Source: Hypholoma sublateritium FD-334 SS-4 (Eukaryota > Basidiomycota > Agaricomycetes > Agaricales > Strophariaceae). From it: DNA of 64,000 nucleotides. The stretch spans positions 307,755-371,754 of the forward strand of contig KN817543.1 in assembly GCA_000827495.1 (NCBI GenBank), in the 5' to 3' direction. Shown here piece by piece: positions 1-12,059 of this stretch. How positions within the stretch are numbered: position 1 is the first letter of the stretch; every line of letters begins with the position of its first letter. The notes below the pieces were generated by a model. The model was not told where the DNA came from. It worked only from the letters and a program-made list of their open reading frames with translations, and did no database searches. Position numbers and translations under genes: made by a program.

Positions 1-630
1 GGGGGGGGTCTGGACACGCTATGCATATGTGTGTACGGCGAGATATTGGGCGATGGGCAAGCGACGCAGGAGATGGGAGTACCGCGCAGCCACACGGGGT
101 GGGCGGGACGACGACGTGGGCACGCACTACACACGCAACGGATCGTGCGAGCGCCTCCGTGTCTCGCGGAAGTGGGCGGTGGACGAGACGGCTGGGAGCT
201 GCAACCGGATTTCATACCGGCTAGAGGCGTGCGCGAGCGCGTACGGCGGCGTGGTGCTGCGTATGTGCATGCCGCCTGTGGCAGAGGGAGGCAGGGAGAT
301 ATGGAAGAAAAGAGGGGGGCGACGCAGCACCGTGGGTCGGGCGGTGGCGACGTGGACACGCGGCGCATGCAGGAGATTCGTGTGCGGCGCCCGGGCGCCT
401 GTGAGGGTGTGAGACGCTACAATCACGGAGAGTCCGGGCCTTCATTCCGTCCGGGGGTCTGCACAATCGCGTACATGCGGGAGCCGGGACGTCGAGCTAC
501 ATGCGGCGCGGAGACGAACTTGAGTAGGCGCTGCTTTCTGGGAGCGGGGCGTAGCATGCGGAAGGACCGACGCTATCACCAGGGAGCAAGCATGCGCGAT
601 ATGGATAGGGCAGTCAGCACATCGACGATG
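1..630 (+). repeat. GC-rich dispersed repeat, copy 1
   Basis: This block is nearly the same as 13267-13757 and closely related to 13870-14400. The shared landmarks, in the same order, are a poly-G run, a 'ggcgagatattgggcgat' segment, a long guanine-rich stretch, and the segment ending near 'ccgggacgtcgagct'. A reverse-oriented version lies at about 33.25-33.95 kb. Long open frames here are a by-product of high GC and show no family motif. No gene is called. The copy may start left of the window. Confidence 0.8.
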
Positions 631-1000
631 CGGTATAGATGAGCTGCTCACGTAGGGCCCAATGCTTGTGCTCGCCTGATTTCCCCCAGCCGCTCGAGAT
701 CCAGATTTCTGCACGCCGGGCGTTCATCTGTTTGTGCGCGATTTCTTCGCCGTTCGTGCGTTGTTCGTGCGCCGTTCGTTCGTGGTTAGGATGATGGAAC
801 CGACACGGCGATGTCCGCACCGCGTGGTATGTTTGGTACACAGATATCCGGCCATCAGCACGCGCCGAGGCTGTCGCTTCGTCTTTTCTTGGTCTTTTCC
901 AGCTATTTTCCAGCGTCCTTGCAGCTTCTAAAGTGTTGTAAATTAGACGTAGACTTTATATTACATTGAGATCCGAAATAATAATAATAATTCTCATGTT
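630..1000 (+). repeat. Dispersed repeat with 'tggtatgtttggtac' core
   Basis: The segment around 820-870 (gtatgtttggtac, then atatccggccatcag) recurs at about 14.67-14.72 kb and 20.16-20.21 kb in the same orientation, and at about 32.37-32.41 kb in reverse. The flanks also resemble each other, so this is a dispersed element and not a chance motif. No coding potential is recognisable. Confidence 0.6.
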
Positions 1001-3000
1001 CATAGCGAGGGGCGGTCTTCTAAGTGAACTTCCAAGTTCTGCTTGACCGCCTGGATTGACTGTGCGCGTACACGAGACAGTCACAAGGCGCTCTTCAAAA
1101 CTACGCTGAATCCTCTCAATTTGTGAGTCCCATCAAGATTTTACTTGTACCAAACTTGTGAGCGAGGCCTACGTATTGTAAGTATTTGAATAAAACACGC
1201 TACTCGCACGCTGTCTTGTTCGTCGACCACGAGCAGCAAGATGCGTAGACAAAAAAGAGAGATGAGCACGCTTACATAAATACTTGGAGGACATACGGCG
1301 GTCCGGGAGCGTGCAGCTCGCCACGGGCTTTGTCTCAGTGGGCCCACTTACATACGACTCGCCGTTCTATTTTCCGGCCAGGGGCACGCGCGATCGATGT
1401 GACTTTGCATCAGTGCATTCTGCGCGCGACACGGCGTACACGGACGTGGGAATCGGCACGATTGATCGTCCGAACGAGGCAGCGAACGACACGGGACAGA
1501 CACGCGGCGCGTAGACGCGCGGGACAGACGGCTGCGGCGTGGATACACGATTCATGCGCGTGAGCGGTGGGGATCGCGCTTCCGGAACGTGCGGTGGCTG
1601 GGAGCAGATAAATGCACGGCGGGATATTGAGCGATATGCGAGCGACGCAGGACGTGAGGAGAGCGAAGCTGCGCAGCGCGCGGATATGGCGCAGGACGGG
1701 CATGGCCTGCGGAGGGCACGGCAGGTGGGCGTCCTGCGATTCCGGCTGGAAGTCTCTGCGATCGCGCGGCGCAGCGCTGTGAATCGTCGAAATTATGCAT
1801 GTATGCGCGATGCGTGCGGGGCGGGGCGGGGCGAAAATTGACATGGAAGCGGAGGGATGCGACGGGCGGTGCAGATCAGCCAGGGAGGACGGTGCGAGGC
1901 GTCGACGTTCTGCGGGACGCAGGTGCGCGGGTGTGGAGGTCCAACCGCGTCGGCGGGCGACGCGCGGGAGACAGGCGGGGCGCGAGAGCAGGGCGGAGTC
2001 GCGCGGGTGTCGCGCGGAATACGTGGATGCGCGGTGCATACGTAGAATCAGCGCGCACTGGCTCATTCAGGACGTAGACCTTTATATATGCGTGCTGCGC
2101 AACGGGCGGATAGCAAGCGGACGCCGTGCGGACGAGGGGGGATGTCTCGTTGGAGCCTGCCAGGACAGGCCCCAGAGGGCGCGCGCTGTCTGCGCGGGGC
2201 AGATCCGACGACTCCATCATCAAGCTTCGGGCATTCAGCTTTAGGACTTGCAGTAGATGGGCGGTACAGGAGGGAACCGGGCGCCGCAGGGCCGCGGTGG
2301 CGGAGCGTCCGGGCCGTCATTTGGGTTGGGAGTCGGCCTTCGTATGTGCGCGTTGCGTGCTGCGTGACACAGGCGAAGAGCGGACGGGCAGGCGGAAGCG
2401 GGGGCCGGACCGGGAGGCGGGGAGGGTGAAAGCGCGGGGCGTGTATGCGCTGTCGGACGCTGGTGCGTGGACGAAGCTACGCGAGGACGGCATGGCGAGA
2501 AGACACGCGGTGCGCTCGCGGCGGGCAGGAAAGGGGCATGAGCCGGAGGACGCTCGCGTGCGTTGTCTGCGCGGGGCGCGGCATGCCGCACGAGACGACG
2601 CCGTCGTGCGGCGGGACGGCGCTGCGAGGACACGGATGCGGACGCGAGCCATGCGGACGGGTCCGTGCGCAAGACGCCATTCAGGGGCGAGCGCTGGACG
2701 TGGAGGCGCCGCGGGTCGGGCGGGGGCGGCGAGGATGTGCAGGGCGACGTGGGGCGCCGATGTGATATGCGAACCCGAGACACGGGGCTCATGAGCGGCG
2801 AATGACGTTTGTGTCCTGCGGGACAAGGACGCACGATACACGCGCGAGCGCCTGCGGGACGCGCGGTACGCGAGCGGCGAATGGCGTGCAATGCGCGCTT
2901 CTGCCAGCGGTGTCGACGGCTAAATGAGGTGGGATGTCGAGCAGGGATTGGGCTGCGAAGATGGAGGAGGACGCGCGGCAGCCTCGAAGAATGTGCTCGG
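1000..3000. other. No gene recognised; GC-rich repeat-derived DNA
   Basis: From about 1.3 kb onward the sequence is GC-rich and contains diverged pieces of the dispersed repeat family, for example a 'cggcgggatattgagcgat' segment near 1618. The many overlapping open frames on both strands have low-complexity Arg/Ala/Gly composition and no domain. About 950-1250 is AT-richer and empty. Confidence 0.6.
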
Positions 3001-4000
3001 GGCACAGACGCTGTGCGCTAAAAATAGCCGGCGACTGTTCGCACGACGCCTGCTTCGTCAACCATGATGACGACGTGGACCAACCCAAGAACGCCGACCC
3101 CGCCGTCCACGCCGCGCACGACATCGCCTTACTCGCTCTAGGTGCGCCCGCCTTCATTCTCCGTCGCCCCGCTGACCTGATCCCCGCAGACACCAACGTC
3201 GCGCTCCGCGCTCTATTCGTCGTGCACGTACTTCAAGCTGCCGGCTCCGTTCTCTAAGGCAATCCAGCACACTCTGGGCCTCCAGCTGTTCTCCGCCGCC
3301 GCCCGCCACGCTCTCCGCCGCCTCTGCCCGCGACGCTTTCTGCGCGCTGCGGTCCTGCGTCGACGGAAGCAGCGCAACACCGCTAAGCACGCACTCCCTC
3401 GCTCCAGGTGCGCGCGCCCCTGCCCGTCGTTGACCCCGCTGACAGCCGCAGGCAGCAATGCAGCGCTCCACTCGCGCTTCGCCCCACAAGCCCCATCTGC
3501 ACGTCTGCTGACGCGCTCCGCGTGCAGGCCACTCTACGGCATTCCGCCGCGCCCTCGGCCTCCAGCGGTATCCGCCCACGACGCTATCCGCCGTGCTTTC
3601 CGCAATCGCGGTACGCGTGCGCGCTGCGCTCCTCCCCTCCTTCGACTGACGCAGCGCCATACCAGCACGCACGCACTCCCTCGGTTCAAGTGTGCCCGCC
3701 CTTGGCCGTCGCTGACCCCGCTGACAGCCACAGGCAGCCGCGCAGTCTTCCACACCCTCACGCCGTCCATCTCCCGCGCGCTTCGCGCCACAAGCCTCAG
3801 CTCCTCTCCGCCCTCCGTTTACTCGCCGCCAGCACTACAACCGCCGACGTCCCCGCGCTCTAGAACAGCGAGGGCGCCGCTCCCCGCGAACTGCGCGTCT
3901 GAACCGCCGCCGTTGCACGCGATGCCCCCCCGCATCATCGAAAACGCGCGCACTCCCCGCCGTTATCTACACGACGTTCCCGCTGCATGAGAACGCACCG
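3000..4000 (+). repeat. Tandem repeat, period about 280 bp
   Basis: A segment beginning 'cacgcactccctcg' at about 3388 and running through 'ttgaccccgctgacagcc' is repeated at about 3670, with a more diverged earlier unit near 3130-3190. A relative of the first unit occurs at about 15.09-15.31 kb. All three reading frames are open for long stretches because of composition. No protein family is recognised. Confidence 0.6.
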
Positions 4001-4239
4001 CCCTTGCAAACGTCCCCGCGGCTATGCGCCAATTGCTTCTCCCGGCGTCGGTCGCTCACTGGAACTATGCGCGCTCTCTGTGGTTTCTAACTTGTACGCT
4101 AATCCAGGCATAGTGAAGCCCAGTCCAATGCAAATGCGACCACCACAGCAAACCCGGAATCCTCGCCGATACACGACAGGACGGCGGACTAGATGCGCTG
4201 AGACGACGATGTCGGTGCATCACCTCGATCGGATAGGCT

Positions 4240-5200
4240 CGTCGACGGGGCGTCCAGCCCTTCCAACGCGAACGATTAGCCGCCGATATACACCACACAG
4301 CGCTTGAGCGCGAGGCTTCAACGTCAGCGCGGAAGTGCGCGGAGCCGATGCTGCGCTGTATGTGGCCCAATTAACGCAAGGCAAATCCTGGCGGACATAG
4401 CCAGAAGCGCGACATTTCTTTCCGAGTTATCGCCCGGGTGATGGTGCGCCGCGATATCTCGCGCCTTCGCACCCGAACTGACTGGTGCGTTCTCCTTATC
4501 AGGTTATGAGGCGGCCGCGATCTCTCTGCGCGAAGGCGGCTTAATTCACCCCGCGCCCACGCGCCACGACGCTGGATGGCACAAAACGGCGACGCACGTT
4601 GTTCCCACCGCCACCACCACCAATATCGACGGCCACGCTTAAACGAACACCCCCGCCTCGCGGGCGCCGTCGCGCCCCGATAACGGTCTCAGTCAGCCCA
4701 ACGGCTCTCGAAGTGGTGGACGCCGTCCTCGCGCGGCCGAAGCACCGAAGGCGGATAACGACGAGGCGCGCGAGGACGACACGGTTCATAATACGCCATG
4801 CCAGCGCCATTACACCGCGCGGCGGTCGGTACGTGGCGCACGGCCTGGGCGCGCTGCGAGCTCGAGACACCGCTCTGCAGGCTCGTTGGAGGCGACGCGT
4901 CGCATGGGCGGGAAGACACGATACGGGCGCGAAGGATTTGGAGGGATGCGGGCGCGACGTCGTCGTCGGCGTACGCGGGCGGTTAGGTACGTTTTATTTT
5001 CGCCTCATTCCTTCAGCAACTTATGGTGTTCGCGCAGGATGATTTACGGCTTCCTCCGTCAAGTACGGTTTCCAGTGCGCATTTTGGACTGTCGGCACTA
5101 ATTCTGTACGATCTGCCATAGCTCGCCGACTCTAATGTCGTGAACATAACGGAGTAGGCGTCTCACGCGTTCGTTGAGTTCTGGAGCCCCAGTACCCATA
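4240..5200 (+). repeat. Outer arm of large inverted duplication (left)
   Basis: This segment matches 40065-41450 in reverse complement. Examples are the 'ctccttatcaggttatgag' segment near 4495-4510 against the reverse of 41130-41155, and the 'ggcggataacgacgaggcg' segment near 4750 against the reverse of 40590-40625. The right copy has an extra piece of about 290 bp (roughly 40800-41090). No gene is seen. Confidence 0.75.
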
Positions 5201-8055
5201 TTATGTTGGATAGAACGCGGTGACGAACGCCAGTCGCTTGAACGCAACGTGAAGGAAGAGTTCGCAGAGACAAGTGGCTGGAATTGAGACGCTGTACGCA
5301 CGACGTCGACCGCCGCCTAGAACCAAGGATATATGTTAGACGAGTGTATTCATCAATGTGTAAAGACGTCCACGAACCGATAGATGTCGTTCTGCGGCTC
5401 TCTTGACTTCGAGGCTGCTTCATCCAGGACGTGATCCTAGGGTGCACACTTCCATGGCCAGAACAGCATTAAATCCACGATGGGCCCGAGCTTCCGGAAG
5501 ATTCATTCGTCTATGCGGCACCATGTTCAGGCTTCCAGACGCCCAACCATCGTCTGCATGGGCTAAGCCAGCCGGCTAGGAACGTCAGCGTATTCCAATC
5601 CCGAAAGACATCGACCGGCTTGAACCTTACCTGAAAGCGGATCGATCCCGAGCTCTTGCACGACGACCGTAACGATCCTNATGAATGTCGCNCCAAGTAG
5701 GCCGTCATCGTCGATGCNCTTGTCCACCGCGCTCGCGCCATAGCGGCCCCCACANCCGTTTCCACCCTCGCTTCAAGGAGAGCCCTCTGCCGGACGTGCG
5801 GTGTGGTGCACGCACAGCATACGTCGCACGGCATCGCTCGTACCAGCGGTGCTCAGAACTACGTCCAAATAAGGCTGAATGCCGTCAGTTCGGATAGAGA
5901 CGGCAGGGAAAGAGCCAGGACATACATCTTGGGGGGCGGGGGGTTATGGCGGGCGCAACGACGGCCGACAGTTGGTCGTTGAAGTTCAGGTTCTGTGCTT
6001 CCAGGGCTCATGCAGGCTTATCGGTAGGCAGTGTTGGGCTGAGCAGAGGTCGACGGCACCGCCTGGGTGGGAATGGGCTATATGGTCGCTGGCGCGCAGG
6101 TGTCGTACTTCCAGCGCTCATGCAGGTTATCGGTAGGCAGTGTTGGGCTGAGCAGCGATACATCGATTTGCAGCGCGCCGCCGGCCCAGTCAGAGCGACA
6201 GGGGGAAGGAGAGCAGAGGGGGACGGCGATGGACATTGGGCCGAAGACCAGAGGCATGAGTGCTGCGATGGCGGTGGGGGCGATACGCGTGTGCTCGAAA
6301 AAGACGGGAGGCAGGCGATGCATATTTCGCCGTGGGCAAGCGACGCGGCGCAGGTCAAAGCGGTGCTGGGCCGGATACAGCCGGATGCCATCACGCGTCC
6401 GTCATGCTCGACCGTTTGTCAATTCTCTCTCCTTCGCCGTAGCCTCCTCCCTGTACTTTACCCATTGAACGGACGAACTGATACATCTATACCGAAGGCT
6501 GATATCCACGCGTAACACGACTGAACACTGCTAAATGCTCTTGCCACGCAGGCTCTGAATCTCGAGAACACGCATCGCCGTGGCCGGAGACATCTGACAT
6601 GCACGCGCAACGTGCACCTGCTTTTCGGTTCCCTGATATTGAGACGCGCAGGATATATAACACGATCATTGCCTCAACGTACGGCTTCCAACAGTAGACA
6701 GCACATCATATCGAGGTAGGCACGCGGCTTTTGGGAAGGACAAGGACATGCGTATTCACCGTTTCGACACTTGTGCGCCGTCTGAAATGTGCGCCCGGTT
6801 TCTCTAACGCAGCGGAACATGTAGACTTCGAGTCTGGCGTTCTTTCGCTGGACGCAGACTCGTAAAGTCCGGAAACTAACTGGGGACATCCTACCCCCCG
6901 TATCATATCAACGCCGAGTCAACTGTCAATTCCGAGCTTCTACAACGAGTTTCCTGACTTGAAGCTTCTGCAGTTTAGCGCTCAGTACTCAGTATGCAAC
7001 GAGGATGCCCACGACGGCGCTCCGCGAGTCATTTGTCCATCTCTGTCGCATCGGACTGTCACACGAAATTGAAACATCTGGGCTTAGGTGCCTTGCACGC
7101 GTCCACCAATTGGGCTCGCGAATCGCAGACATGTAAGCTCTGCAGCGGCAGTCTATGCCTCACACTGCTGTGACCCTAGCCGCAGGCTGGCCTCGAAACC
7201 TAATCACTGTCAGTATCATGTTAACATGTTCCACTATCATCGACGGAACAGAAGTGCTGATTGTCCCACCAGTTGGAAGGCTGGGGTCAAATAACTTGAA
7301 GATTCGCCGATGCGAGTGATGAGATATCTCAAGGTGAACGACTAGAACGGCCATGCTTCGACAACATGCAAATGCGCGCACGGAGATACCAGGGCATCAT
7401 GGCATTCAACGGTTATGTGTATTTTTAGCCTGGCGCTGTGACTGCGGCGGGGAGCGGGGGACCTACAGTACCACGGAAACGTGGACACAGCGCGGGACAT
7501 GATACGGTCTACGGCATAAGCGTGAGTGCCTAGAATCCTCTCTCAACGCCTAGGATAGAAATGAGAGGCCGATTGGTGTAATCCCCGTGGCGTTGTGCGC
7601 TAGCAGAGCTAGATTAAATCATGATATGCGTACAGCTTGTCGTGTACGCAATCATTCGGAGATAGAATCCGCGCATTAGCGGTACTGCACGGCGAAAACT
7701 GATGTATCGAGCATGGGGTAGGCGCTCATATTGACGTGTCTCAAGTCTATCCAATACATTCGTACACGTTCATTCAATGCGCCACGCGCATTGCATATAC
7801 AAAACCTGGAGAACCCTATCTCACCTGCATAGAATGGTCGTCAATGAAATTGTTCCTGATGTAGCGCCCGTCATGTATGCCGCGACTGCGCCCTCGTGTG
7901 CCAGGCTTCCCATTTTGAAACATAAGATACCAACAGGTGCCTAATAGCCGGTAACCGCGAGGCCCCAAGGCAAAATTAAGAAACAAAGGAGTGTTAAGTA
8001 CATCAAGCCTCGTCTTGTTTCTGTCACCTCACCCAAGTCTTCTGTTCGTCCCTCA
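5200..8055. other. No gene recognised; contains a short tandem duplication
   Basis: The composition becomes AT-richer toward 8 kb. N bases lie between 5680 and 5754. A segment of about 47 bp at 5999-6046 is repeated at 6109-6155 with one substitution and one indel. The ORFs here carry no domain or family signature. The last few hundred bases may hold the promoter of the downstream DUF2235-WD40 gene, but no TATA box is clear. Confidence 0.5.
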
Positions 8056-11000
8056 ATGGCGGACAATTCCAAAGATCGTGCTGTCGCGGACAGGGATAGT
8101 GAGTACTTCATTCTTGTCCTTAATCTTATACCTGAATAAAAATTTGATAAGTCAAACAATCCGGATCGCGCATTCCTTTACCAAACGATACAGCGCCTCG
8201 CGAAAACAGTGCAAAATCTGGAGGATGCTGTCATGACGAGGCCGATCCCAACAATGACGGTCGAAACATCGTTCTTTGCGTTGATGGTACTTCAAACCAA
8301 TTTGGAGAGAAGGTATGCAATTGTACTGTATACATCTTGATTCTTGAACCCATTTTCTGAAATTATTTCAAGAATACCAACGTCATTGAATTGTATAATC
8401 TAATCTTGAAAAAGGAAGAATATCGCCAGCGAACTTGGTACAATAGCGGTATCGGGACGTATGCTCGTCCATCTTGGAAGTCGCCCAAGTATTACCGGCA
8501 AGTCATTTACCACAAGGTTGATCTGGCCATTGCTTGGTGCGCGGAATATTCTCCTACAAAACTGGTGGTTCTTATTTGATTTTTACTTGAACAACGACAG
8601 GGATTTTGAGCGGACTGTCTTAGCTGCATATCGATGGTTATCCGATGTCTATAAAACTGGCGACCGTATATTTTTATTCGGTAAATCAAATTTCCATGTA
8701 TTCCATTCCGTTCAATCCTACTGAAGAAATGTCAAGGATTTTCTCGCGGCGCGTTTCAAGTACGTGTTCTTTCAGCAATGATCGACAAGGTGCGATATAT
8801 GGTACACTTATAACGCCCAAAATGACAATTTTGTTTCTTGTAGGTTGGCCTTATTTACAAGGGGAATGAATTGCAAATACCGTTGTATGCCTTAAATTTT
8901 CACATTTTAAATTTGTGTTTTTTACAAGTCTCTCTAGTGCATATGAGTTATATGCCGACCCAAAAAGCGATGATATAACGGCTACTGAAGTTGGGTCCAA
9001 GGGACTCGGAGGATCCAAGGATAAGACGTCCAGTGCAGAACGTTTTAAGAAAGCATTTTCTCGTGAAGAGGTGAAAGTACATTTTGTGGGAGCGTGGTAT
9101 GGATCAATTTCTTGTCAAATCTGCGCCTAAACAAACCAGAAACCAATTCAGGGACACCGTTTCGTCCATTGGGATAGCACGCGGTACTCACATGCTTCCT
9201 CGTACTGTAGACGGGATGCTGCATGTTTGTTTTTTCCGCCACGCACTGGCCCTCGATGAACGACGGGTCAAGTTCTTACCTGAATATGCATATGGAGGTT
9301 CTACGATTCCTCCTGCAATTCCAGAAACAAAGCGGTCACGGACCTGGAAGTTCTGGAAACCAAGGCCACAGCTCAACGCGTAAGGCCATTTTTTCCACAC
9401 TTGATGATTATATACTGATCCTTTGATCAGTGGCGCCGGAGAAATCAAGGAAAACCCTGATTCAACCACTGTTCCCTCGCAAATTCCAACAGAAAATCCG
9501 GGAAAAAAACGCCCACACACCTTGGAGGTCTGGTTTGCTGGGACGCACTCCGATATGTATGCTCGCGGTTGTTCTAAGCCTAAGATTTATATACTGATTT
9601 GATATTGATGGTACACTAGAGGTGGTGGAAATGCTGAGAATCGAGGCATGGACCGCAGCCGACCTCCCCTCAGGTGGATGGCCTTGGAAGCTGGAGCTGC
9701 TGGTCTTCGCACGGCGGGATTTTCGCGTGAACTTTCTACAGAGGAACAGATTGAGATCAAAGAATCTTTAACGCGTATCTGGTGGATCCTCGAGCTGCTT
9801 CCTCTCAAACGCTTAACATACACGAGGCGAGAAAATGGGCGCCCAGATACTCGCAAGTAGGTGACCAGCACATTTGCTGATTATGGATTTTCTCACACAC
9901 TTAGTTGCTTAGACCTCATTGCGGTTCACCACGGAAAATTCACAAGGGACAGAAAATACATAGTTCGCTTTTGCTAGCTGCAAAATTGATTGACGGTCAG
10001 GCTTATAATCCAAAGGCGCGCCCGTTGGAGGACAATCCCGATTTTTGGGAGACATCACGTAACAAAGGACTTGGCGAATGGCTGGAACAAGATTTATACG
10101 AGTATGTTGATGACCTCCTAATCAAGTTCATTGACAACTTTGGCATCAACGAGATGGAAGATCGTGTTATACTGCAGAATTTTCACCAAATTGCATTGGG
10201 AGGTAAACCAATTCATTTCATATATCTTGTTAGGAGTCGCTGAAAATATTTCATGTTTAGCTGATGGACGGAAAGCGGTCTGTGAAGGCCTGTACAAAAG
10301 TGTTGTCAAAGCTTTGGAGAAACCTGACCCCGACTACATGATCGACAAGAAATGGAAACTCCTGAAATCGACAGTGGACATCCTCAGCAAAAGTCCCGAT
10401 GAGCTGAAGCAAGCACATTCACTGAAGATTCGCCCTCTAATACGCGGACTACCTACAAGCACTCAGCATGATCGTCAGATTGCCGAAGAATTTATGGCCC
10501 AGTGCACAACACGTAAGTGAAAACATCTGTCTTCATCTGCCACATATTAATTTCTTGATTTATCCAACAGCCTACATTGCATTACATGGACATGAATATT
10601 CAGTTCGCTCCGTCGCATTCTCGCCTGACGGCAAGCACATAGTCTCCGGCTCGTTGGACAAGACAATTCGAATCTGGGACGCGGAGACAGGAAAGCAGAT
10701 TGTGCAGCCACTCCGAGGACACACAAGCACGGTCATCTCTGTCGCATTTTCAAATGACGGCAAGCGCATAGTCTCGGGGTCGCACGACTGGACAGTTTGC
10801 ATCTGGGATGTGGAGGCAGGGAAACAGGTTGGACCACCGTTCCAACGACACACAGCGCCGGTCTTGTCTGTCGCATTCTCGCTTGATGACAAGCACATAC
10901 TGTCGGGCTCAGACGACAAGACAGTGCGGTTGTGGGATTTGGAGACAGGGAAGGAAGTTAGAGTGTTTCAATGCACAGATCAGGTCAACTCCGTCGCGTT

Positions 11001-11460
11001 TTCACCTGATGGCAAACGCATAGCCTCGGGCTTGTATGACCGCACAATTTTGATCTGGGATGCGGAGAGAGGGACGCAAATGGGAGAGCCAATCCGGGGA
11101 CACGCAGACCGAATTAAGTCTATCGCCTTCTCGCCCGACGGCAAGCACATTGTCTCAGGGTCGGATGACAACACGGTTCGGATCTGGGATTCGGAGACAG
11201 GGAGGCAGGTTGGTGAGCCACTCAAAGGACACACAGACAGTGTTTTATCTGTTGCATTCTCCCCGGACGGAAAGCGCATAGTCTCGGGGTCCTTTGACGG
11301 CACAGTTCGGATGTGGAATTCGGAGACGAGGCAGCAGATTGGGGAGCCATATACAGGGCACACAGATTGGATCTGGTCTGTTGCGTTCTCACCTGATGGC
11401 AAGTATGTCGTCTCGGGATCGGAGGACAAAACCGTTCGGATCTGGGATGCAGAAACATAA
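8056..11460 (+). CDS. DUF2235 (Tle1-like alpha/beta hydrolase)-WD40 protein, copy A
   Basis: A many-exon gene (about 12-13 exons). The start at 8056 gives MADNSKD; spliced at a gtgagt donor, it joins the conserved N-terminal DUF2235 motif (GRNIVLCVDGTSNQFGEK, 8250-8310). The hydrolase domain continues with NTNVIELYN, the nucleophile elbow G-F-S-R-G split by an intron near 8685-8738, VGAW/DTVSS across another intron (9090-9160), and AGTHSDIGGG. A helical linker follows. The last exon (about 10570-11460) encodes seven WD40 repeats with strongly alike GH...SVAFSPDGK...SGS.D.T.RIWD units, enough for one propeller. DUF2235 is related to bacterial type VI phospholipase effectors of the Tle1 type, so a lipid or ester hydrolase with a WD40 sensor is inferred. 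It ends at TAA, six codons before the homologous stop of copy B. Confidence 0.88.
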
Positions 11461-11930
11461 GAAACAGCAGTCTAGTTATCGGTAGCACGTAGGCGTTGCA
11501 GTTATTGGTGCGCTCTCCTCTTATTATTGTATCATCTTTCCCTCTATGGCTTGCTTGTACCTACCCTCTATTTTTGTAAATAAAAAAAAATCTATGAGTA
11601 TTGTCGATGTTTATATGTACGGTTTTAATGTTAGAGTGTACGCTCACGACCATGTGTAAAAATATAATATTGGAAAGTCTAATGCTACACCCACGAAAGG
11701 TAAGGAATTGGCATGTGTTGTCGCGAGATAGGTACCTTGCTTGATGGAGGCCTTTCTCGATCGATTTTATCCCTCCGCTGCGCAGCGAATTAAATTATCA
11801 GCAATACATTACATTGATATTACAACTGCATCTCTGTCAGCCTCAATCGCTCAGAAGCGCATACACGTCTCGCGTCATCCGTTTGTTCATAACGCGTGCG
11901 CAGCGCGAACATCAAATTGGGCGCACCATG
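11461..11930 (+). repeat. Duplicated 3' flank of DUF2235-WD40 copy A
   Basis: The 3' untranslated and downstream DNA matches 35190-35653 in reverse complement, base for base over long runs (for example the 'tatgagtattgtcgatgttt' segment and the 'ctccctccgctgcgca' segment). The duplicated unit is therefore larger than the coding region. No other gene is seen in this stretch. Confidence 0.8.
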
Positions 11931-12059
11931 GGGTCAAAGCGGACTTCGTTGGTTGAAGAACGCGGAGTATGCTATATACGTACTAGCACATTAACCACAT
12001 CCCACTGATCGACGCTGTCCACCTACTTGATATAACAAGGGCGAACAGCGCGGCGATGC

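Noticed and set aside
2126..3005. Long ORFs of 170-254 codons on both strands
   Set aside because: Overlapping open frames in all phases of GC-rich repeat DNA with Arg/Ala/Pro/Ser bias and no motif.
10980..11429. Long minus-strand frames opposite the WD40 exons (also plus strand at 35700-36161)
   Set aside because: Mirror frames of repetitive WD40 coding DNA; no independent evidence.
11458..11460. Earlier stop in hydrolase-WD40 copy A as a sign of a pseudogene
   Set aside because: Removes only six residues after the final WD40 strand; the rest of the gene is intact.
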